DNA of 24,951 bases from Bacteroidaceae bacterium (GTDB taxonomy: Bacteria; Bacteroidota; Bacteroidia; Bacteroidales; Bacteroidaceae). Location: contig JAGBYN010000014.1 in assembly GCA_017628775.1 (NCBI GenBank), positions 1 through 24,951 of the forward strand, read 5' to 3'. Positions within the stretch are counted from its first letter, which is position 1. The number at the start of each line of letters is the position of its first letter. Below the pieces are notes generated by a model. That model ran no database searches, was not told the origin of the DNA, and saw only the letters and a list, made by a program, of their open reading frames with translations. Positions 1 to 8,728 of the stretch are shown piece after piece. The translations under genes and the position numbers were made by a program.

Positions 1-218
1 CCCTCATCTTGGGGGGAACGCAAAATCTTGTAATCATACTGTAAGCGCTTTTCGTGGCCATTTTGAACTTACAACAGGATCAATGCATGAATATTTATGG
101 TCGCACATCTTTCGGCAGTAAGTCATGTGGCCAAACAGATGAGCGAGACGTTGGCGATAGGTGGTTATCATCGCAACATCAGGGCATAGCATGACGCGTA
201 AAAAGAAAAATGGCGTTT
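1..218. other. Left-edge stretch without a recognisable gene
   Basis: I see no supported gene here. The minus strand has a 53-codon open frame from an ATG at about 193 down to a stop near 41, but its translation matches no family I know and has no visible promoter. The segment ends at the terminator of the efflux operon. It may be the intergenic region before a gene outside the window. Confidence 0.4.
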
Positions 219-267
219 AAAAACAAAAAAAGCAGGGCGAACCTTGGGGTAAAGGAACGTCCTGCTT
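219..267 (-). terminator. Intrinsic terminator of the metal-efflux operon
   Basis: On the minus strand, AAGCAGGACG (267-258) pairs with CGCCCTGCTT (239-230) across an 18-nt loop, with one mismatch. A long T-rich tract follows (complement of the A-run at 219-231). It lies about 70 bp past the stop of the TolC-type gene and ends the three-gene operon. The sequence is read directly; the function is inferred from structure and position. Confidence 0.75.
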
Positions 268-337
268 GTTGTTGAGTTTTATATGTGTGCGCGAAAAAGC
301 GCGTGGTTAGCGCAAAGCTAAGCGTGCTGGTTGAGCT

Positions 338-1510
338 TTACAACGCGTGCTGGTTGAGCGTGGCTATGGCTTTGTGGTACTCCAGCTCAAGTGCGATGCG
401 CTGGGTGAGGGTGTTGAAGATGTCGGCTTGCTCCTGCACGTATTGCTGTAGCGTGATTTCCTGCGCTTCAAGCGCTTGCATGAGCAGGGTTAAGGCTTGG
501 TCGAGCGTGTGGGTGGGCATTTGCTTTAGTGTGAGCTGGAGTTGCTCGGCTCTGTGCCATTGCTCGGAAAGTGCGGTGCGAAGCTCGTGTTCCTGGTTCT
601 TTACCTGCAGCTCAGTGCATGCGGCTTGAGCCTTGGCGGCTTTCGTGCGCGAGCGGTGGGCAAAGAGGGGTATGGACATTGAGAGCTGAACGCCACGATG
701 CGTGGCAAACCCCTCGCGGCTTTGCTTATAGCCCACGCCGAAGGAGGGCAGCGCGGCTGTGCGCGTGGTGCTGATGTTTTGATGGGCCACGTCGGCCTCA
801 GCCTTGCTTTGGCGCACGAGGGGGTGCGTTGCCAGGTGATGGCTGAAGAGCGCTGCAGTGTCGAGTGGCAACGATGCTTCAGGAAAGCGGTTGGCACTGA
901 AGTTGAGTGGCGCACCGCCGTTGAGCGCCTGGAGTTGCGCCTGAAGCTCGGTGTGCTGTTGGCGTGCTTGTTGCAGATCGGCTTTTAGGGCTATTTGCTG
1001 CGTGGCCAGGCGCGAGGCGTCGATAGCACTCACGTCGCCTTGCTTCATGGCTTGGTCGTAGAGGCGGGCAAGGTGGGCGAGGGTCGTGTCGCGACGTTGC
1101 AGGCAAAGCATGAGTTTTTCGTTGGCTATGAGTTCCAGGCAAAGCATGTGGGCCTGTAGGAGTATGTTGCGGCGCACGAGGGCATGGGTGGCGTCGGCTT
1201 GAGCGTTTTGGTGCTTCACCTGTCGGTTCATCGCCACGTAGTGGGTGGGGAAGGCGAAGCCCTGCATGATGGCAAATTCATGGCTTTTCGCGTTGTCGGG
1301 CCCCTTCATGGCACTGAAGCTCAGTTCAGGGTTATCGAGGTTGAGCTGCGTGCGTGCTTCCGCTTTTTGTGCGTCGGTAGCATGACGCGCGGCTTGAAGT
1401 TCGAGGTTGTTGGCTTCAATGCGCTTCAGGACTTGCAGAACATCATCGTGCTGCGCTTGCAGGGCAGCAACTGGAAGCAGTGCGAGCAGGAGTTTTATAA
1501 GATGAGACAT
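338..1510 (-). CDS. TolC-family outer-membrane channel of a metal RND pump
   Basis: This 390-residue protein should be the outer-membrane exit duct of a tripartite heavy-metal efflux pump, acting with the adaptor and RND genes just upstream in the same operon. The N-terminus is a signal peptide (about residues 1-19, ending VAALQAQ). The rest is the long Ala/Gln/Leu-rich alpha-helical pattern of outer-membrane efflux proteins (two OEP repeats), with a strand-like segment near residues 265-285 (FGVGYKQSR, VQLSMSIPLF). No lipobox Cys follows the signal peptide, unlike CusC or OprM, so it is probably not lipidated. It is somewhat shorter than typical CusC/TolC proteins (roughly 420-490 residues) but has no internal break. 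It is the last operon gene, 55 bp after the pump gene. The family is clear; the metal is not shown by this subunit. Confidence 0.85.
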   Translation of the reverse strand: MSHLIKLLLALLPVAALQAQHDDVLQVLKRIEANNLELQAARHATDAQKAEARTQLNLDNPELSFSAMKGPDNAKSHEFAIMQGFAFPTHYVAMNRQVKHQNAQADATHALVRRNILLQAHMLCLELIANEKLMLCLQRRDTTLAHLARLYDQAMKQGDVSAIDASRLATQQIALKADLQQARQQHTELQAQLQALNGGAPLNFSANRFPEASLPLDTAALFSHHLATHPLVRQSKAEADVAHQNISTTRTAALPSFGVGYKQSREGFATHRGVQLSMSIPLFAHRSRTKAAKAQAACTELQVKNQEHELRTALSEQWHRAEQLQLTLKQMPTHTLDQALTLLMQALEAQEITLQQYVQEQADIFNTLTQRIALELEYHKAIATLNQHAL

Positions 1511-1565
1511 GAGTGAGAATGGGTTGGGTTAAAATATTTTTGGGCTAATTGACAGAACCTTCCTT

Positions 1566-4500
1566 TTATTGTTTGCGTTGGCAGAGCCATTCGTACATGA
1601 TGGGCACGACAAAGGCATTGAGGATGGTTGAGGAAAGCAAGCCTCCGAGGATAACTTTAGCCATGGGGCTTTGTATTTCATTGCCTGGCAGATCGCCGTT
1701 GATTGCTAAGGGTAGGAGGGCAAGGGCAGAGCTCAGCGCCGTCATAAGGATGGGGTTTAGGCGATCGGCCGAGCCCATGAGTACGCGCTGGCGCAAGGGG
1801 ATGCCTTGTTCGTGCAAGTGGTTGTAATGGCTGATGAGCAAGAGTCCGTTGCGCGTGGCGATGCCAAAGAGCGAAATGAAGCCGATGATGGCAGGGATGC
1901 TGAGGTGGCCCGAGTTTGCGGCAAGCACCACGATACCGCCAATGAGCGCAAGGGGCAGGTTGACAAGCACGACGGCGCTTTGCATGACATTGCCAAACTG
2001 GAAGTAGAGCAAGAGGAAGATGACGGCTATGCTGATGATTGAGGTGAAGAGCAGCGTGCGGCTTGCGGCTTGCTCGCTTTCAAATTGTCCGCCAAATTCA
2101 ATGTGGTAACCTTCGGGGAAACGCACGCGCTGGTTGATGCGCTCTTGTATTTGCGTGATGGCCGTTTGCAAATCGACATCGTGCGTGTTGGCTGAAATCA
2201 CGATTTTGCGCTTCACGTTTTCACGGCTGATGGCATTGGGACCTACCGACGAGATGACCTGTGCGACGTCGGTGAGTGCAATTTTCTGACCATTGTGCGT
2301 GTCGATAAAGAGGTTGTTGATGTGGTCCATGGTGTGGCGCTTATCGGCTATTGTGCGCACCACGAGGTTGAAGGTCTTGCCTTGCTCGTAAACCTGCGAC
2401 ACTACAGCACCGGCAAGGTTCATTTCAACGAACAGGGCGAAGGCCTCGGGCGTGATGCCGTGGCGCGCCATGACCTCGCGGTTGGGCACGATTTTGAGTT
2501 GCGGACGTTCAATGAGTTGCTCCACGTTAAGGTCAGCCAAGCCAGGCACGTCGGCAATAGCCGTTTTCACCTCGTTGGCTAATTGATACATGCGGTTAAG
2601 GTCGTGGCCGAAGAGCTTGATCGCGATGCCGGCACGCGTGCCCGAGAGCATGGCGTCGATGCGATGGCTTATGGGTTGTCCGATTTCTATATTTGCCCCC
2701 ACGATGGTGTTGAGCTTTTGGCGCACATCGGCAAGCATTTCGCTTCGCGAGCGTTCGCTTAAGACGTAGGGCGCTTCGATTTCGCTGGCATTCACGCCTC
2801 GCGAGTGTTCATCAAGTTCAGCACGCCCCGTTTTGCGTGCCACGGTTTGAATTTCAGGCACCGAGAGCAAGAGCATTTCAGCCTGGCGCCCCATGCGGTC
2901 GGACTCTTCAAGCGCAATGCCAGGCATTGAGCTGATGTTGATGGTGAGCGACCCCTCGTTAAATGGCGGCAGGAATGAACGGCCCAGGGTGAAGAGCAGC
3001 ATGATGGCACACGCGCATGCGGCAAACACTGAGGTGATGATTATTCTTCGGTGGTTCAGGCAACCCTTCAAAAGCACGGCGTAGCCCGCCTTGATTTTCG
3101 AAGCCAGTTTTGATTCGTGCGAACTGTCGGAAGTAGAGGTTCTCGACTTAAGCAGATAAGAGCAGAGCACGGGGGTGAGCGTCAGCGCCACGAACGTTGA
3201 GGTGGCGAGTGCGGTGATAAAGGCTATGCCCAGCGGTGCAAGCATGCGCCCTTCAATGCCCGTGAGGAAGAAGAGCGGGAGGAAACTCACAACAATGATG
3301 AGTGTGGAGTTCAGGATCGGGAAGCGCACCTCGCGCGAAGCTTCAAACACCACCTCAATGATGCCACGGCGGCGTTCTTGCGGTAATTTATTATTCAAGC
3401 GGATGTGTTTCCACACGTTTTCAACGTCAACGATGGCGTCGTCCACCAGCGAACCGATGGCTATGGCAATACCGCCAAGGCTCATGGTGTTGATGCTCAG
3501 TCCTAAATAGTGAAGCACCATGAGCGTCACCACCAGCGAGATGGGCAGGGTGATGAGTGAGATTAACGTGGTGCGCACGTTTGCCAAGAACAAAAACAAC
3601 ACAATGATGACGAAAATAGTGCCCTCAAAGAGCGAGGTCTTGACGTTGTCGATCGAATGGTTGATGAACGTGCTTTGCTTGAAAATATCGGTTGAAATAT
3701 GCACATCGGCGGGTAGGTTCTTCTTCACATCGTCGATGGCGGCAAGCAGTTTGTCGGTCAGTTCAATGGTGCCCGTGTGGGGCTGTTTCGTTACGGTAAG
3801 CAGCACGGCGGGTTTGCCTCGTTCTGACGCCAACCCCAATTTAGGCTCCTGGCTTCCAATGACCACGTCGGCAATGTCTTCAAGGAACACGGGGGCTTGG
3901 TTTTGCACCTTAACCACGGTGCGGGCAATGGTTTGAATGTTGGTCGTAGAGAGCATGCCGCGCACGATGTATTCATTGCTATGCTGGTAAATGATGCCGC
4001 CGTTGACGTTCTGGTTCATGTTTTGAGTGGCTTGAGCCACGTCGGCAAGGGTCACGCCATAGTGCTTCATGCGTGTTGGGTCGAGGTTGATTTGATACTC
4101 CTTGATGTCGCCCCCCAACACCGCCACTTGAGCGACGCCCCCGGTCGAGAGCAATCGTGGGCGCAGGGTCCAGTCGGCAATGGTGCGGAGGTCCATCATT
4201 GAAGTGCTATCGGCGGTAAGGCCAACGATGAGCACTTCGCCCAGGATTGAGGATTGAGGTCCCATGGTGGGCTTGCCTATGCCCTTGGGCAGCTGGTCGC
4301 TGACGAGCGTGAGTTTCTCGCTCACGATTTGGCGCGCCAGGTAGATGTCGGTGTCCCAATCAAATTCAACCCACACAATCGAAAAGCCATTGGTGCTTGA
4401 CGAGCGCACACGGCGCACGTTTGTGGCTCCGTTAACGATGGTCTCGATGGGGAAGGTTACGAGTTGTTCCACTTCTTCCGAAGCCATTCCGCCTGCCTCG

Positions 4501-4652
4501 GTCATCACCACAACGGTGGGTGCGGTGAGGTCGGGAAAGACGTCGACTTCAGTGTTGTAGGCCGTGTATAAACCGCCAATCATGAGTAAAACCGATGCGG
4601 CAAGCACCACGAGGCGATTGCGCAAGGCAAGAAGAATGATTTTATTTAACAT
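1566..4652 (-). CDS. CusA/CzcA-family heavy-metal RND efflux pump
   Basis: This 1028-residue inner-membrane proton antiporter would export metal ions through the partner adaptor and channel. The length and the layout, with an N-terminal membrane segment (about residues 11-30), two large periplasmic halves and two membrane blocks, match HME-RND pumps. The TM4 proton-relay motif reads AIGSLVDDAIVDVENVW (398-414). Asp404 and Glu411 align with CzcA D408 and E415 as I recall them, but the CzcA D402 position is Ala398, as in CusA. The segment ISHRIDAMLSG has Ala where I recall one of the CusA copper-binding methionines, and PGIALEES replaces the Met-containing CusA stretch. Substrate is therefore uncertain: the relay is CusA-like, but the three-Met copper site appears absent. 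The gene starts 82 bp after the adaptor stop. Confidence 0.93.
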   Translation of the reverse strand: MLNKIILLALRNRLVVLAASVLLMIGGLYTAYNTEVDVFPDLTAPTVVVMTEAGGMASEEVEQLVTFPIETIVNGATNVRRVRSSSTNGFSIVWVEFDWDTDIYLARQIVSEKLTLVSDQLPKGIGKPTMGPQSSILGEVLIVGLTADSTSMMDLRTIADWTLRPRLLSTGGVAQVAVLGGDIKEYQINLDPTRMKHYGVTLADVAQATQNMNQNVNGGIIYQHSNEYIVRGMLSTTNIQTIARTVVKVQNQAPVFLEDIADVVIGSQEPKLGLASERGKPAVLLTVTKQPHTGTIELTDKLLAAIDDVKKNLPADVHISTDIFKQSTFINHSIDNVKTSLFEGTIFVIIVLFLFLANVRTTLISLITLPISLVVTLMVLHYLGLSINTMSLGGIAIAIGSLVDDAIVDVENVWKHIRLNNKLPQERRRGIIEVVFEASREVRFPILNSTLIIVVSFLPLFFLTGIEGRMLAPLGIAFITALATSTFVALTLTPVLCSYLLKSRTSTSDSSHESKLASKIKAGYAVLLKGCLNHRRIIITSVFAACACAIMLLFTLGRSFLPPFNEGSLTINISSMPGIALEESDRMGRQAEMLLLSVPEIQTVARKTGRAELDEHSRGVNASEIEAPYVLSERSRSEMLADVRQKLNTIVGANIEIGQPISHRIDAMLSGTRAGIAIKLFGHDLNRMYQLANEVKTAIADVPGLADLNVEQLIERPQLKIVPNREVMARHGITPEAFALFVEMNLAGAVVSQVYEQGKTFNLVVRTIADKRHTMDHINNLFIDTHNGQKIALTDVAQVISSVGPNAISRENVKRKIVISANTHDVDLQTAITQIQERINQRVRFPEGYHIEFGGQFESEQAASRTLLFTSIISIAVIFLLLYFQFGNVMQSAVVLVNLPLALIGGIVVLAANSGHLSIPAIIGFISLFGIATRNGLLLISHYNHLHEQGIPLRQRVLMGSADRLNPILMTALSSALALLPLAINGDLPGNEIQSPMAKVILGGLLSSTILNAFVVPIMYEWLCQRKQ

Positions 4653-4734
4653 GAGTCAAGGTTGGAGTGGGGTTAAAAAAGTAGAATGCAGGAAACGGCA
4701 ATGCTTCAAGCACGGGGAGAGAAAAGTAAAGGGG

Positions 4735-5973
4735 TTAATGTTCATGGCTATGCCCTGGGATGGCATTGTTCATGCTCGCCAACTTGATGTGGTAGGCGCC
4801 ATGAGTGACCACCTTTTCGCCCGTTTTTAAGCCTTTGATAATTTCAACCTCTATGCCATTGTTGGCACCAATGAGCACTTCGCGCTTGGTGTAGGTTTCT
4901 GAGCAAAGCTGGATGTAAACGAAGTATAGGCCTTGCTCTTCGGTAAGCGCAGAAAGGGGTAGGGTGAGTGCCTGCGTGGTCGATTGGCTTAGGAGTTCCA
5001 CCTCAACGCATGTGCCAGGAAGAAGTGCTTCCTGGGGCGTGAAGCTGAAAGTGACGGGTATGAAGTTGGTGTTAGGGTCGCATTGCTTGCCGTAGGACAC
5101 CAATTTGCCATTCATCGCCTCGAGTTCATACACTTTATGATCGTATATCGTGGTGAAGTTAGCACTAGCAATATGCTTGAGCTCGCTAAAATAGCGTTGC
5201 GACACGTCGGCATGAAGGTAGTACGCATCGGTTTTTATCACCTTCATCAATGCTTGTCCGCGCTCAACGTACGCCCCATCTTGAACCAAACATTCGCTCA
5301 CGTAGCCGCTGACAGAGGCTTGCACGGCGGTGCCCTCTTGATTTTGCTTGTGCGCCACGCCTTCGAATGCTATTTTCGCCTTTTCATAGCGTTCTTTAAT
5401 AGCGTTGTATTCTGACTGTGCGATGAGCTGGTTTTTGATTAATCGCTCAGCACGCTGGAAGTCGCTCAGTGCGGTTTCGTAAGCCACTTTAGCCATCGCC
5501 ACGGGGTCGCCATCAATCATTTGATTTGAAGATATGTTCAGGCACACGTCGCCAGCCTTTACGGCATAGCCTTGAGTCCAGGCACGCTGAAGACGCACAA
5601 CGCCACTTACTGGTGCAATCACAACATGCTCTGCATTTTGAGCTAACTCGATTCTACCCGTGGCGGGAATCACTTTTTTGAAGGCCTTTGGTTGCACTGT
5701 GGTTGAAGTGATGCCAATCTCCTTAGCTTTTGCTACGGGCAGAAATATAACGTCGGGATTCTCGGCTGCCTCAGCCGCGTGGTCGTGCGCAGCAGGTTTA
5801 GCTTGGGTGTGGTTATGGTTGTGGTTATGGTTATTGTTATGGCTATGATTATGTCCATGCGCATCGTGGCCACCATGATTGTGAGCGTGGTGATCGTGAG
5901 TTGCGCTTTCGGCATTATGGCAAGCATTGAGCATGATGCAAGCTAACGTGAGGCAAATTGAATATTTAAGCAT
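4735..5973 (-). CDS. Membrane-fusion adaptor of a metal RND pump, His-rich lipoprotein
   Basis: This 412-residue periplasmic adaptor (CusB/CzcB type) would link the RND pump to the outer-membrane channel. It starts with a lipoprotein signal whose lipobox LNAC places the lipidated Cys at 18. Residues 19-65 contain 17 histidines, mostly as alternating His-Asn, and the protein ends in HSHEH, so both ends could bind metal. Then follow the usual adaptor parts: a lipoyl/barrel-sandwich half (about 105-145), a helical hairpin (about 145-205), the second lipoyl half with VSGYVSECLVQDG (about 215), and beta-barrel and membrane-proximal domains. It is the first gene of the operon, with a strong promoter match 28 bp before the ATG. 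The His tract suggests Zn, Co, Ni or Cu binding; which one cannot be told. Confidence 0.92.
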   Translation of the reverse strand: MLKYSICLTLACIMLNACHNAESATHDHHAHNHGGHDAHGHNHSHNNNHNHNHNHTQAKPAAHDHAAEAAENPDVIFLPVAKAKEIGITSTTVQPKAFKKVIPATGRIELAQNAEHVVIAPVSGVVRLQRAWTQGYAVKAGDVCLNISSNQMIDGDPVAMAKVAYETALSDFQRAERLIKNQLIAQSEYNAIKERYEKAKIAFEGVAHKQNQEGTAVQASVSGYVSECLVQDGAYVERGQALMKVIKTDAYYLHADVSQRYFSELKHIASANFTTIYDHKVYELEAMNGKLVSYGKQCDPNTNFIPVTFSFTPQEALLPGTCVEVELLSQSTTQALTLPLSALTEEQGLYFVYIQLCSETYTKREVLIGANNGIEVEIIKGLKTGEKVVTHGAYHIKLASMNNAIPGHSHEH

Positions 5974-6000
5974 AGTGTAATGATTTTAATGTATTTTGAT

Positions 6001-6032
6001 GCAAAATTACGGATTATTAAAGGTTTAAACAA
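6001..6032 (-). promoter_or_regulatory. Bacteroidota-type promoter of the metal-efflux operon
   Basis: On the minus strand a -33 TTG (6032-6030) is followed after 20 bp by TAATTTTGC (6009-6001). This fits the Bacteroidota consensus TTTG / 19-21 bp / TAnnTTTG. It lies 28 bp before the adaptor ATG. An imperfect palindrome at 6046-6065 lies just upstream of the -33 element. Confidence 0.75.
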
Positions 6033-6045
6033 GACGGAAATGAAC

Positions 6046-6065
6046 ATTGCAACTCGGTTGCAAAT
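6046..6065. promoter_or_regulatory. Imperfect palindrome, candidate operator for the efflux operon
   Basis: GCAAC-TCG-GTTGC (6049-6061) is a perfect 5-bp inverted repeat. It extends on both sides to ACATT..., ...AAATGT with a one-base slip. It sits 14 bp upstream of the -33 element of the efflux promoter, where an activator or metal-responsive regulator could bind. No regulator gene is next to the operon in this window. Function is inferred from position only. Confidence 0.35.
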
Positions 6066-6246
6066 GTTGCGCTCCAGGATGTTTTCGTCATTTATTTCTT
6101 GCTTTACCTGCGTTTGTTGCACGATGCATGTGTGAAAATTGTGAATAAACGTGCCGTTTTTGCACATTATTGGTGGTTTTTTTATAAAAAATGGGTGTTA
6201 AGTGATGTAAATAATTCAAAAAATGTATCATTAAATAAATATTCAT

Positions 6247-6255
6247 TATTTTTGC
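6247..6255 (+). promoter_or_regulatory. Candidate -7 element of the NfnAB-like gene
   Basis: TATTTTTGC fits the TAnnTTTGC element and lies 52 bp before the ATG at 6307. No good TTG is found 19-21 bp upstream, so only half of the promoter is convincing. The surrounding 6062-6306 is AT-rich and otherwise shows nothing I recognise. Confidence 0.45.
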
Positions 6256-6306
6256 GCTTGATTTTTAACACAAACACAGAACATATTCATAACTTCTTTC
6301 GTTAAC

Positions 6307-8649
6307 ATGAGTAAGATATTAGCTAAGGAGCAATTTTCTGAAAAAGTTTTTAAACTTGTTGTTGAAGCTCCTCTGATTGCACGCTCTCGCAAAGCAGGGC
6401 ATTTTGTTATTATTCGTTTGTATGAAAAGGGCGAACGTATCCCCTTAACCATAGCCGACTCCGACAAAGCTAAGGGTACCATTACACTTGTGGTTCAAGC
6501 CGTGGGTAAAACGTCACGTGAATTGTGCCAAATGAACGTTGGCGATGAAATCCTCGACGTGGTAGGTCCTTTAGGCAAGGCAACACATATTGAAAACTTC
6601 GGCACCGTCGTGTGTGCTGGTGGTGGGGTAGGTGTAGCCCCTATGCTCCCCATTATCGTGGCATTAAAAGCAGCGGGCAACCGCGTGATTTCCGTACTTG
6701 CTGGACGCAATAAGGACCTCATTATCTTAGAGGACGAAGTGCGCAAGCATAGCGATGAAGTGATCATCATGACCGACGATGGCTCTTACGGCAAGCAAGG
6801 CGTAGTGACGGTAGGTATTGAAGACGTTATCAAGCGCGAAAAGGTGGATAAGTGCTTCGCTATCGGTCCTGCAATCATGATGAAATTCGTGTGCTTGCTC
6901 ACCAAGAAATACGAAATTCCTACCGACGTGTCGTTGAATACAATCATGGTTGATGGCACGGGTATGTGTGGTGCATGTCGCATCTCTGTGGGAGGCACCA
7001 CTAAGTTCGTGTGCGTTGACGGTCCTGAATTTGATGGTCATCAAGTGGATTTCGACGAAATGTTAAAGCGTTTGGGCGCCTTCAAGCGAGAAGAAGCTGA
7101 AGCGTTGAATACTGGTAAAAACGAAGCAGCCCCAACTGGTAATCAAGCAGACGACGTATGCCAGGCTGAAAAGGCACAAGCATCAGCCGAATTAAGCGAT
7201 GACGAAGGACGCAATGCCGCATGGCGTAATGAATTGCGCACCAAGATGAAGCCCAAAGACCGCGGACTCATTGAGCGTTGCAAAATGCCTGAGCTTGATC
7301 CCCAATACCGTGCTCGCCAATTGAAAGAAGAAGTAAATCAAGGCCTGTCGCTTGAGCAAGCACAAAGGGAAGCACAACGATGCTTGGATTGTCCTAACCC
7401 TGGATGCGTGGAAGGTTGTCCTGTGAGCATCAATATCCCCGGATTTATCAAGCATATTGAAGCAGGCGACGTGGCTGGCGCTGCAAAATTAATCAAGAAA
7501 ACAAGCGCATTGCCAGCCGTTTGTGGACGTGTATGTCCTCAGGAAAAGCAATGCGAAAGCAAATGTATTCACCATAAGCTGGGCAATCAACCCGTGGCGA
7601 TTGGCTATTTGGAACGTTTTGCTGCCGATTACGAACGCGAAAATAACTTGGCAACGCCCATTGTGCCTACAGAAAAGTTGGGCATTAAGGTGGCGGTAAT
7701 TGGTTCAGGACCTGCGGGACTCTCGTTTGCAGGAAGCATGATTGCCAAGGGTTACGACGTGACCGTATTTGAAGCGCTTCATGAAATTGGTGGCGTATTG
7801 AAGTATGGTATTCCTGAATTCCGTTTGCCCAACTCTATCGTTGAGTTTGAAATCAACAACTTGTCAAAGAGTGGCGTTAAGTTTGTTAAGGACTGCGTTG
7901 TGGGCAAAACCATTTCAATTGCAGAATTGCAAAACGAAGGCTATGCCGGAATCTTCGTGGCATCGGGCGCTGGCTTACCCAACTTCATGGGCATCAAGGG
8001 TGAAAATAGCACTGGTATCATGTCAAGCAATGAATACCTCACACGTATTAACTTGATGGATGCTTCAAATAAGAAGGCCGACACGCCCATCCTCTTTGGT
8101 AAGCGCGTGGCCGTAGTGGGTGGAGGTAATACCGCTATGGACTCAGTGAGAACAGCACTTCGCTTAGGCGCTGAAAGAGCCATGATTATCTATCGCCGTT
8201 CGGAAGACGAAATGCCCGCACGTCTTGAAGAAGTGCACCACGCTAAGGAAGAAGGCGTTGAATTCCTCACCCTCCATAATCCTATTGAATACATTGCCGA
8301 CGAACAAGGTTGCGTGAAGCAAGTGGTGCTTCAAAAAATGGAACTTGGCGAACCCGATGCTTCAGGACGCAGAAGCCCCGTGGCGATTGAAGGAGGTATT
8401 GAAACCATCGACGTTGACCTTGTGGTTGTAGCCATCGGTGTGTCGCCTAATCCTATCGTGCCATCATCGGTTGAAGGTCTTGAAACAGGACGTAAGGGTG
8501 TTATTACCGTAGGCGAAGACATGCAATCGTCAATCCCATTCCTTTATGCAGGTGGCGACATTGTGCGTGGCGGTGCAACCGTTATTCTCGCTATGGGCGA
8601 CGGTAAGAAGGCAGCCGAAAATATGGATCAGAAATTAAGAAACAATTAA
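6307..8649 (+). CDS. Fused NfnA-NfnB-like (SudB-SudA) flavin/Fe-S oxidoreductase
   Basis: This 780-residue cytoplasmic fusion joins both subunits of the NfnAB / sulfide dehydrogenase family, which exchanges electrons among NAD(H), NADP(H) and ferredoxin. Residues 1-255 are the ferredoxin-reductase-like half: flavin motif RIPLTIAD (44-51), nucleotide motif GGGVGVAP (105-112), and a [2Fe-2S] site with Cys221, Cys224 and Cys236. Asp216 sits where an unusual Asp ligand is reported for NfnA. Residues 256-330 are a charged linker. The GltD/SudA-like half has two four-Cys groups (359/362/367/371 and 406/410/416/420), FAD motif GSGPAG (466-471) and NADP motif GGGNTA (605-610). Databases often call such fusions dihydroorotate dehydrogenase B / glutamate synthase. 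No pyrD or gltB lies nearby, so NfnAB is the better reading, though direction and partner are not proven. Confidence 0.88.
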   Translation: MSKILAKEQFSEKVFKLVVEAPLIARSRKAGHFVIIRLYEKGERIPLTIADSDKAKGTITLVVQAVGKTSRELCQMNVGDEILDVVGPLGKATHIENFGTVVCAGGGVGVAPMLPIIVALKAAGNRVISVLAGRNKDLIILEDEVRKHSDEVIIMTDDGSYGKQGVVTVGIEDVIKREKVDKCFAIGPAIMMKFVCLLTKKYEIPTDVSLNTIMVDGTGMCGACRISVGGTTKFVCVDGPEFDGHQVDFDEMLKRLGAFKREEAEALNTGKNEAAPTGNQADDVCQAEKAQASAELSDDEGRNAAWRNELRTKMKPKDRGLIERCKMPELDPQYRARQLKEEVNQGLSLEQAQREAQRCLDCPNPGCVEGCPVSINIPGFIKHIEAGDVAGAAKLIKKTSALPAVCGRVCPQEKQCESKCIHHKLGNQPVAIGYLERFAADYERENNLATPIVPTEKLGIKVAVIGSGPAGLSFAGSMIAKGYDVTVFEALHEIGGVLKYGIPEFRLPNSIVEFEINNLSKSGVKFVKDCVVGKTISIAELQNEGYAGIFVASGAGLPNFMGIKGENSTGIMSSNEYLTRINLMDASNKKADTPILFGKRVAVVGGGNTAMDSVRTALRLGAERAMIIYRRSEDEMPARLEEVHHAKEEGVEFLTLHNPIEYIADEQGCVKQVVLQKMELGEPDASGRRSPVAIEGGIETIDVDLVVVAIGVSPNPIVPSSVEGLETGRKGVITVGEDMQSSIPFLYAGGDIVRGGATVILAMGDGKKAAENMDQKLRNN

Positions 8650-8656
8650 TAAAAAA

Positions 8657-8710
8657 AAGAAAGAAGATGGTCATGGCAGGGCAAGTTCTGCGATAACTTT
8701 CTTCTTTCTT
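8657..8710 (+). terminator. Weak terminator-like hairpin after the NfnAB-like gene
   Basis: AAGAAAGAAG (8657-8666) can pair with CTTCTTTCTT (8701-8710), enclosing a 34-nt loop with an inner GCAG/CTGC pair. The tail CTATTATA is a poor T-tract on the plus strand. The A-run at 8651-8658 would give a better T-tract on the minus strand. It probably separates the fusion gene from the next two genes, but this is uncertain. Confidence 0.4.
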
Positions 8711-8728
8711 CTATTATAAAAACAACTT

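Noticed and set aside
41..193. 53-codon open frame on the minus strand
   Set aside because: It has no family resemblance, no promoter match and a length expected by chance.
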